Source of the DNA: Bombardia bombarda
Taxonomy: Eukaryota > Ascomycota > Sordariomycetes > Sordariales > Lasiosphaeriaceae
Direction of reading: 5' to 3'
DNA: 64,000 bases
NCBI GenBank assembly: GCA_030512295.1
Contig: JAULSR010000005.1
Coordinates: 1,674,001 to 1,738,000, forward strand
The notes below the pieces were generated by a model. The model searched no databases. It saw only the letters and a program-made list of their open reading frames with translations, and was not told the DNA's origin. The position numbers and the translations under genes are program-made. Below are positions 55,481 through 64,000 of this stretch, piece by piece (within the stretch, counting starts at the first letter, position 1; the number at the start of each line of letters is the position of its first letter).

Positions 55481-57916
55481 TTACATTACCACACATTCCT
55501 TATCCTCCTTCTCTGCGTTGCTCTTCTTGATCTTAGCATTCCGAGGCGCAGCGACCTCCATCGGGGTCCCACCCCCACTGACAGCAGCGCGGATAGCGGC
55601 CAGTCGTTGTTTTGCGCGCCCGTCGCCCGAATCGGCAGCCTTGACATACCAGACGTTGGCTTCGAGAATGTCCCGCCGGCACCCTATGCCCATTTCGGTG
55701 AAGTACCCAACAGCGTACTCTGCTTTGACATAGCCTTTTTGGATACGGTACGAGTCAGTATCCCGAAAACGGAAAAACAACAAACAATCATCACCGCCCA
55801 ACTCTTATATAAATAAAAGAAACTCACCAAGTTCCGCTGACTTCCTCGCCCACTCGTACGCCTCCTCCTCGTCTTTTTCCAGAATGGGTTCCGCCCCAAC
55901 CATATACCAAGCGCAAAGTCCCATCATAGCCACCGCATGGCCGCGCTCCGCCGCGCCCGTATAAAAATGAACGCTCAGTGCCGGATCTCTCGGGCAATTA
56001 AGCCTGCCATGTTCGTACGCATCGCCCATCCTGAAATTGGCCTCCGCGTTCCCCAAGTCCGCAGCCTGCGTGAACAGCTCGGCAGCATAGCTCTCGTCCA
56101 AGAAGATGTCGTCGCCGTATCCCGTCTCATACAGACATCCCAGATGGTACGGAGCCGCGTTGTATATCGTGTCGGCTGACTCGGTCGCCAGCTTAAGCCA
56201 CTTGACGCCTTCCCTATACCGCTTCTCGCCCAGATCGCCCGACAAGCACGCCTTCCCGAGCCTCGTCATCGCGCCCGGATGCCTCTTGGCCGCGGCCGTG
56301 CGCAGCCACTGCACCGCCTTGGCGGCGTCTTTGCGACAGCCCCAGCCGAACTCGTAGCACAGGGCGGTGCGGTACGCAGACTCTGCGTGGCCGTGCTTCG
56401 CGGCAAGGACGAACAGCGGAAATGCCGAGTTATAGTCCTCTTTCCCCTTGCTAAAGAGACCAGAGGCATAGCCGTCGGCGAGGTAGTACTGCGCAAAGGG
56501 GTAGCCGTTGTTGGACAGCTTCTGCAGGATGGCGCGGGCTTCGCGCACCAGGTCCTGCGGCGACGAGGACGTGGCCTCTGGAGTCTGGTTGTTTGAATCT
56601 CGCCCGTGCTTTGGACTCTTAGTCTTCCCGACGTCGTACGGATCCAGACCCTGCTCCTGCGCCGTGGCGATGAGGAAGATGGCGAAGGAGTACTGTATAG
56701 AGTAGTCGCTTGTCTTCTTGACGTTTTGTCGATACATCTCCAGGGTCTTCTGGGCGCTAAGCAGAGACGCGTTATTGCCAACGGCCAGGCGCAGCTGTGA
56801 GTTGTCGAAGGTGATGGGCGCCGGCGCCGGCTGTGGGTATGGAACGTTCAGCAACTCGGCGAAGGATGAAGGTCTTGTTTCGGGGGATTTCCTCGAGTGG
56901 GCAGATGGTGCCCGGTTGTGTGAGCCGCCATAGAGGTTTGGTGAGCGGCCTCTGGGGCCGAAGTCGGAAAAGGCGGAATATGCTGACTGCGGCCTCTGTA
57001 TCGAGCTTCGCCTGTTGTAGTTGGAGTTGGGCGTTAGATGGCGGTTTATGCCGGCAGCGGTCTCGACGAGGTTAGGATTGGACTGGGCCCTTGGGTCCTG
57101 TTCAAGCGCCAGACTTGTTGGCCGCGGGAGGAAGGCAGAGTGATGGTACTGCAGTTGTGGTACCGACTGGGCCCGCTCGCCGTCTTCGATGATGGAGTTC
57201 TCGGGCGAAGCATCGGCCTTGCTGTCTGACACCTCATTGATCCCAGATACAGAACTTGCGCTGGTCGTCGCCGAGGATTCTACCGACGTCTGTTGTTGAG
57301 AAGTACTAGCGGTCGTATCTGATTCTCGACTGCGCCGATTCACGCCACCCCTTCTCGAAGAACCCTCACTTAAGCTCATATCGTCAGGTTCAGGACTGTC
57401 GGCAGGCGAGGACTGCGAAAACCCATAGTCCCGACCAGAGGTTGAGTTCCTGGAACCTTCCTGACGCAGCTTGGCCGTCCGGAAACCCAGTGCTGGCAGC
57501 GGCTTCTGAGCGTCGTTCGAAACAGACTGCACACTGAAAGACCTGACATGGCCGCCGGCTGGCCCATATTGGGGGGTATGAGGCGGGGGCGTGGGAGCAT
57601 CGGGGGTTTTGGGCAAGGCGCGATCGAGCTGGCCCTGGACTTGGGAGGATGAGGATTCGTCGGATGACCTGTTTGTCTCGATATTGGCGTTGGACGGTCG
57701 TACCCAGTCCTCGGATTGGAAGTTCACCTTGACAGGGGAGATGGGGGCATGCCGTAACCTTGGAGACTCCGACAAGGGAAGGCCTGGTAAAGGCTTGACA
57801 TTCTCTCCCCAGTCGGGGCGCTCGACGGATGTGATGCCGCGCAGGGGTATAGGCTTCCGCCGGCTCGGGCTACTGGAGGGCGACGAGGAGGGCGGCGGGG
57901 TGGTGACCGTCGACAT
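55481..57916 (-). CDS. skt5: Chitin synthase activator Skt5/Chs4 (Sel1-repeat protein, farnesylation motif)
   Basis: Activates Chs3-type (class IV) chitin synthase at growth and septation sites. Exons on minus 57916-55828 and 55734-55481; the 93-base intron has GTGAGT, CTGAC and AAAAAG. The product is 780 residues. The frame is open for 11 codons upstream but the first ATG is at 57916 (MSTVTTPPP). The first 370 residues are disordered and Ser/Pro-rich. LNVPYPQPAPAPITFDNSQLRLAVG leads into the Sel1-like repeats (about 400-730): AQYYLADGYASGLFSKGKEDY, ALCYEFGWGCRKDAAKAVQWL, GKACLSGDLGEKRYREGVKWL, GCLYETGYGDDIFLDESYAAELF, GDAYEHGRLN, GLCAWYMVGAEP, VGYFTEMGIGCRRDILEANVWY. It ends in CVVM, a CaaX box; yeast Chs4 is farnesylated at the same place. 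The intron falls between the last two repeats. Confidence 0.95.
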
Positions 57917-60900
57917 GGCCGGCAAGGAAGGAGGGGAGGAAACGGCCAAAGGTCGAAGGTGGAAAGTTGGTCGATTCCCCGGTGACGGCCAAGTCGGGAT
58001 GGTGGAGAGTCCAGGACCCAGGTAGATTTGAGTGGTGGAAAAGAGGGTTTCGTGCTACAACGGTGACCGTGATGTTGCTCTCGTACGCATTTGACAAAAC
58101 CAAAGTTCTATCACCACTTAGATTGGCGGTAGAACTAAGTATGCCCCTCGGGTTGAGATCCCTCAGCGTCTTGATAACCTCGTCGCGGAAGTTTTAAGGT
58201 AGCGGGGTTGAGTTCCAGCGGCGGGCGCCAAACGGCTTGGAGGCTAAGTGGTGGGCTCGTGGCTTGCGAATCGAAGTCGGGACTCGAAATTGCTACTGGG
58301 CTTCAAATAAGTAAGATTCAAAATCACAAGAAACGTTTGACGCAGGACGCTGAATGCTGAAAGCCTGTTGAACACGTTCGAGTGCGGCAGAGTTGGTGGC
58401 CAGGAAGCTGTAGGAAGGTGGAGGCGGATTGGACAAAACGAGCGACAGTGGCCGAGACGGGCAACAGCACACACACACGCGGGGCGCAGCGAGGTCGTCA
58501 GATCGAAGTCGGGTCGGGTCAGGCTCAAACACGAAGGCGGAGAGGTGGAGCAGAGGTTTAATGAAGGTAGCGCAGCGAGCGTTCGGCCGTCGTCGTCGTG
58601 ATGTGTCTGGTCGAGTAATGGGATTATGTCTACGGATAATAGCAGAGGCAGGCAAGGCAGGCAAGGCAGGGAGTCAATGGAAGCAGTTTGGATAGAATGG
58701 GAAACACTACCAAGTCTTTTTCAGGGACTCTGGGGATGGATCGGCGGGCGTTGATGGTTCTCCATGCAGGCCGCAGAGACGAACTCCACTGATGCAGCAG
58801 CACTACCTAGAACTAGCCCCTAGGTAGGGTCCCTAGTCACACCACCTAGTCGAAACCCTGCAGTGATGTGGGCGGCCGACGGAGGCCCGACAGTTAGGTT
58901 TAATCGTAAAACGCGAGGTTGGACGACCTCCACTATAGAGCCCACCTAGGTACACAGTAAAGTTGCCGGGCCACACGGCTCCTACCTTTTAGGTACCTAT
59001 CAGCGCCAGGGCGGTTCTCAACCAGACGGGCAGTCCTGCAGTCCATCCATACAAGTTCATAAGTACGGTGCACCAGAGGCATCAAAAAAATTCAGCTCTT
59101 TGTGCGTTTGTTGATGTGCAATATAGATACACTGTGAGCTACGCACTACGGCCACTGGGGCTCAGCAGGGAGCCCGGTGTGCAACCACTCCAATCCAGTG
59201 GAGATGGATATCAAATCCGTGACTGTCGACAGCACTCCGTCTTAACATGGCTGGCTGGCCCGACATCATTTCAACCCAACTTAGTAATTTGAGTCATAAC
59301 AGCCTAGAAATGCTGCATATTCCAATAACGCCATCACTTCTGCCCTCCTTAACACAAGTACGCTTCAAGCTGCTTGAGCTTCCAGGACAGACAGTCGGAG
59401 CAGCTCGGCAGGCTTCAATGGTCGTGGAACCAGTTTGCCTGCCGAAATGCTAAAACAAGCGACGAATGCAAGCCAGTGGTGGCTGGCGCGGCCAACAGCT
59501 AAGGTAACGCTTGGTACGAAGTACTGTGTGAGTGGTAGCGGGTCTTGGGCTCTGTTAACGCGCACTAACGCGCGACACTTTGATCCCGTATTGTTCGAGT
59601 TAATGGATTTATAGTGTATGTACGTCGCGTCTTCGAATCCGTGTAGAAGCCGATCACGACAGACGCTTATCCCGGAAACCCCGAGAGACCTGTTTTTCGC
59701 TTGACACTGTTGAGTCGGCCACAACGTGGTAAGCTCTTGGAATGTTGTGAGCTCAAAAAGGTTATAATCCGACCGCTGTTAGGTCATAATATACGGGACA
59801 CGTACGTATGCCATGCCGTTCCCTTGGCACTGTCCGAGATCGATCAAAGATGAGTCCAAGTCCATTTGTGGAATTTGGAAATTTTAGAATCTGCGCATGC
59901 CCCTTCCATCCCCCTCCCTGCCCCTGATGGCTTTGCCAAAAAGGGGCGAGGATTGTAATAAGATGGAATCATCCGACCAACAAACAGTATTTGCACTATT
60001 TCGAAGCTGCTGAGATGTTCTGTGTATTTGCGTGGCACTGCATGGCACTGCATGGCGCTAACAGATCGACTGATACTTGTGAGCACCTACCTAGGTACCT
60101 TGCGGTCCACACTACCTACGCGCGCCCGGCCCGTCCCCAGATCTTGAAACTTTCCATCCTACCTATCAGGGCAGGTTATTAGGGGCCTCAGCTCTCTCAG
60201 GGACCTCATTTTGCGGTGGGGTATCAAGCCATCAAGTGACCATATTTGATGAAATCCCATTAATTAAAATAGCAGAGTAGACCGTCAACTTTCGTTTTGT
60301 CATTTCAAACAAAATCAGCGCAAATATGTCTCGAGCCTTGACCGCCGCACCCTCTCTTTTGCTCCATCCGGCCAGACGGTTCTAATCATTAATGGCGCGG
60401 CGCTACCAAGTACATGCAATCCACCGTTATGACCGGTGGAGGAGATGATCTAGTTAGCTGCGTGCTAAAGAAGAAATTCCCTGACACCTCAAGACCGCTT
60501 TGGTACTCACTCGCAGCAGTCACCACAGTAAGAAAAGTTCCAGCTTTCCCCGGTTGTCTTGAAAATTGCTAGCAGGAGCATGTTTGCACTGCTGTGTGCA
60601 ACCAAGACACAGGAGAGAACCTTGTGCCGCCCGCGCAGGCACAAGGGTTCATATTTGGGGTACGAACCTAAAGACAAGGGCATCTAAGTGAGGCTGCATG
60701 GCGGCTCCCCTCTTGAGATTTCTTGGTCCTCGTATCTGGGTCCTGGTGGCGGCGTGACCTCCCTCTTTTCGCATTCCCGTCTCTTCCGACGGAATACGAG
60801 ACCGAGGACAATATTGACTGCCTCCTATAGCTAAGAAAAGGGTTGCAAAGACACAAAGACGTCAGACGCACTCTGAACACAGCAGTGACAGCTATCCTGC

Positions 60901-63848
60901 TCTGCAGCTCGCCTCGATCACCCAGCTTCCATATTCCAGGTCCAATGTCTCTGTCCGTGTATGACGCCGCACTGTGTGACACCGGCGGCATTCCATGAAT
61001 GCGCGTCAAAGACATTGTGGCAAAGACTACCTAGCCAGCATTTGCTTACTTCGTCATCCTGTACTGTACAGAACGTCCAGATAGAACTTTATCCCTGGCT
61101 CCCTGAGCAAGAAGGCATGTGACCAGGAAACAAACGAGCGTTGTCCTCAACGGTATCTGCAAGCCTCGAAGCCTCGTCGAACTTGTGGAAGACTACGGTT
61201 GCGTGAAGTTAGGTATCCACCCACCTCTCTCACAGCCCCAAAGACATCCTGATGAGGTGAACCATGTTTACAAACACGACTGGAACGCCCAAGGGTCGCT
61301 TAAAATGTTTCCTGATATGTTGAAGAAGCTCCTGCGTCGAGTTGAGAAGCTACCTACCGTGGAAGGCAAATAGCCTCTTTTGGTGAAACCTGGAAAGGGC
61401 AGGGCAGCTAGCAGAGATCGGAATCACACAAAGTTGTTCCGGGGAGGGAAGACGGCGCTCGGAAACCTTGGCATGTCTACTGTGTAAGGTCTCCTCAACG
61501 GCCCCTCAACAAATAACAAAGAAACCAACTATCTGCAGGGAGAGAAGACCTCGAACTTGGCTGAGTTGGAATCACGAGCAGGAGTTGAGGAGGTCCAGTC
61601 TCATTCCCAGAGGTATATTCCTTGGCTCGGATGCCGGAAGAAGACGCTTGTCTCATGGCAAAATACACCCCTACCAAGAGGCTACATGATGCGTCAGATC
61701 TGGGTGGAAAGACGGGAGATGTGTATTTTACCCCGCGAATCTCTAACAAAAGCGACTAGCAATCACAATCCAGACTCAATCCAGACTCAATCCAGACTTG
61801 AGTGCCTGGATTGTTGGCGCCCAGAGCCCTCAGGCGTTAGAAATAAACACCTCGAGGAACTTGCAACAGTCGGCAGTATTGCCAGACTACAGCAACAGTT
61901 GGATGCAGTTTAGTTAAACATCCCATCTGCACATGAGGTGCCATCGACGACCGTAAGAAGCATGGTACCCTTTGTGCATCTGGTTCCGATCCTGGTTGCC
62001 GAGGTGGGCTCCGTTTCCCGGGGTTCCTGTTCTTGGTACGCTGCGTATTGCACCATGTATCCTACCTAATTACGTCACGCGTCAGTGCAACCCGTCTGTA
62101 CGCCTCGAGCAGAAAATTCCCCAAAGATCTATCCCTATCCCGTAGCAATTGGCCCAAGCCAGTATACAACCTACCTTACCTACGATGCAGAGAAACCTGG
62201 AAGCTACTATTCTAAGCTGCCGAGATGCATCTGGAGGAGCATCTGGACTCGCAACAACACGAGTTCGCGCTCTTTTCTCGTCCCTAGTCTGAATTAGTCC
62301 ACTTTGCCCCAGCTTAATGCCCCTGACAACACCCTGTCGCTGGGCAACAAGGGTCGGCGGCGCTTGAAAATAGAACCCATGCGTAGACTAGAGACGGAGT
62401 GTCGAGATACTTGAGAATCAAATTGACGATACTAATTCATTCCCCGCCTATCAGAATTTGCTGTATTGCACAGCTAATTACGATAAATAATATTATTTCC
62501 TCTAACGCTCAATGGCTGACCATTGAACTGGTACGATCCATCAGCGGGGAACAGAAAGGTGGTGCCATTTGCCCGCTTCATGCACCAAACTCGATCAAGC
62601 TAAGTTCATGATCACAGAGATGGTCTAAGCTTTCAGCGCACACGTGCTGTGTCGTGGAACTCCTATAGGTACCTAGGTACCTTACCTCTTCGAGCCTTAG
62701 TAACCGCCCACCGAGATGGAAATGATCTGGCCGACAGAGGAGCCCTCGAAATAGGTCTTCGTATTGAAAGAAATACCGTGCTTACACGGTAGCATCCGCT
62801 TCGAATCTCAGGGCAGCAGTCACTCATTCGCCCCCTGGCCACGCGCTTTTTTGATGTGGTGAAATCTGAAGACACAATCTTTTGCCAAACCGTCCGGTGC
62901 CCCGACCCCGAATCGAATTAACCCGCTGAGTGTGTCGGCCTGCCGCATCGCCTAATCTCTCCTGGAAGAAGGAGCTGGAACGGACAGCATCAGCCGCTCG
63001 TCCAACAGCGTCGGCGCCTTTTTGGTATCGCTGTTGCCCTTGAAACGACCGCTAAATCCATCAATCAGCCTTGCACACCACCGCCAACAACACCACCGCA
63101 TCAAAGTAAACCTAACTCGCTCCCTGCACTAAAATCCAAGTGCCTACGTCTAGGTTTCAATTTTTCTCCCATCTACCTCGTATGTGTTCGTAGGTGCAGC
63201 GAGCTGGCCAGTGAATACGAAGACGGTCCTCGCTAGACACGACGTACATGTCGTGAATTCGTCGCCGCCAATTGAACAAGATTTGAGCCAGACAACCAAC
63301 TCTACACGCTCGTTTTGTCAACTTTACTTCAGCGGCATAGGCGCTACCAGAAGCGACTTTGACACTTCACCTGAACTAAAGCGGGCAATCGAATCGGGCC
63401 CTGTTAGTGGGAGCGACTGCCGTCGTTTTTCTTGGCTCCCGCCGCCTCGCAAGAGCGCATCATTGGACAACCCAAAAAGTTGGCGCCCACCCAAGGGGGC
63501 CCTCCGTCTCCTGAGGAACCCCTCGCCCAGCAGGGTATCCAAAATCCAAGCCTAGCCTGTCGGATTTCATAACAAAGCCGTAAGTCGCTTTTCCACCAAC
63601 ACCCTGTCAGACGCTACCTTATTTACCATACGGGTTTGCAAATAAACCCGTTGTCTGCATCTCCAAATCACGAGCCGCCTTGATTTTGCCGTTGCCCATC
63701 TGCCTCCCAAAATCGCTTTATTCTTCTTGTTGCGGCCTCGCGGCCAAAAGCTGGACCTCGTGTCATTGTTTTGCACAGATATAGTGAATCTCCTGCATGA
63801 ACCCTCGAGTTTCCGCGGTTACTAACGTTTGTGTCTGCTCCCAGCACC
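57917..63848. other. Long divergent skt5/chitin-synthase intergenic region
   Basis: About 5.9 kb without a supported protein gene between the divergent skt5 and chitin-synthase genes. AGGTACCT/CCTAGGTA words recur at about 58820, 58946, 58990, 60090 and 62668-62684. GGCAAGGCAGGCAAGGCAG occurs near 58652-58670. A CAATCCAGACT unit is repeated at 61767-61800. Frames at 61119-61373 and 61557-61913 have no recognised domain. The last kilobase presumably holds a long leader of the chitin-synthase gene. Confidence 0.5.
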
Positions 63849-64000
63849 ATGTCCCTACCTCAGAGGCCAGGCGCCAACCCTTCGTACGAGGAGCAACATG
63901 GCTACCGACACAAGTCCTCACGACGACAACGCCCTGCCGACGTCGAAGCCCGCGGGTACATCCCAGTTGATGTACCATCTCAGTCACACCATCAGCGTGC
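63849..64000 (+). CDS. Probable class IV chitin synthase, N-terminal fragment cut by window edge
   Basis: The frame from the ATG at 63849 (context AGCACCATGTCC) runs off the window after 50 codons. It begins MSLPQRPGANPSYEEQ, then HKSSRRQRPADVEARGYIPV, which resembles the conserved start of ascomycete class IV (Chs3/chsD/chs-4 type) chitin synthases: MSLP.RPG, SYE, RR.RP.D.E..GY.PV. No catalytic part is in view, so the call rests on the N-terminus and on the neighbour skt5, whose product activates this class. Confidence 0.55.
   Translation, partial: MSLPQRPGANPSYEEQHGYRHKSSRRQRPADVEARGYIPVDVPSQSHHQR

Noticed and set aside
1..64000. CRISPR arrays, bacterial operons, 5S rRNA, U6 snRNA, intact LTR or DNA transposons
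   Set aside because: Looked for by eye and not seen; the genome is eukaryotic with spliceosomal introns, and no transposase, reverse transcriptase or terminal repeats were recognised.

Overview
This window reads as nuclear DNA of a filamentous ascomycete, most likely a Sordariomycete. The reasons are short 55-160 base introns with GTATGT/GTAAGT-type donors, CTAAC/CTGAC branch points and YAG acceptors; a phosphate regulator of the Neurospora NUC-1 type; a Pmt4-type O-mannosyltransferase; Mph1, Mex67 and Src1/Heh1 orthologues; and a chitin synthase system. Genus and species cannot be fixed from the sequence alone. Genes are well spaced, lie on both strands, and are separated by 0.7-6 kb of non-coding DNA that repeatedly carries the palindromic word AGGTACCT/CCTAGGTACC.

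Left part (1-13,650): a microsomal cytochrome P450 (minus) with an apparent one-base frameshift; a tRNA-like Pol III unit (minus); a GNAT acetyltransferase (plus) converging 34 bases from a small two-membrane-span protein (minus); a four-exon RidA deaminase (minus) with a 14-base micro-exon; and pmt4 (plus).

Middle (13,650-35,470): a large C2H2 zinc-finger protein (minus); an AT-rich stretch with two orphan genes; the DNA-repair helicase mph1 (minus), divergent from the mRNA export receptor mex67 (plus); a 4.4 kb gene-free stretch; and a kelch-type single-pass membrane protein (plus).

Right part (38,600-64,000): nuc-1 (bHLH phosphate regulator), a small heat-shock protein with a very long His/Gly-rich N-terminus, and the inner-nuclear-membrane protein src1/heh1, all on plus; his1 (minus); a GPH-type sugar transporter (plus, also with an apparent one-base frameshift); the chitin-synthase activator skt5/chs4 (minus, with a C-terminal CaaX box); and, cut by the right edge, the first 50 codons of a probable class IV chitin synthase.

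Most genes are housekeeping and there is no secondary-metabolite cluster or obvious intact transposon. The functional grouping that stands out is skt5 next to the type of chitin synthase it is known to activate. The most interesting local signals are: the src1 intron, whose retention gives an immediate stop and which holds a 26-C run; two one-base contractions in G/C homopolymers, which look more like sequence error than gene death; a tRNA-like unit with a long intervening segment; a perfect tandem double hairpin; a 40-base minisatellite; and a short Pro/Thr ORF whose codons nearly all end in T.
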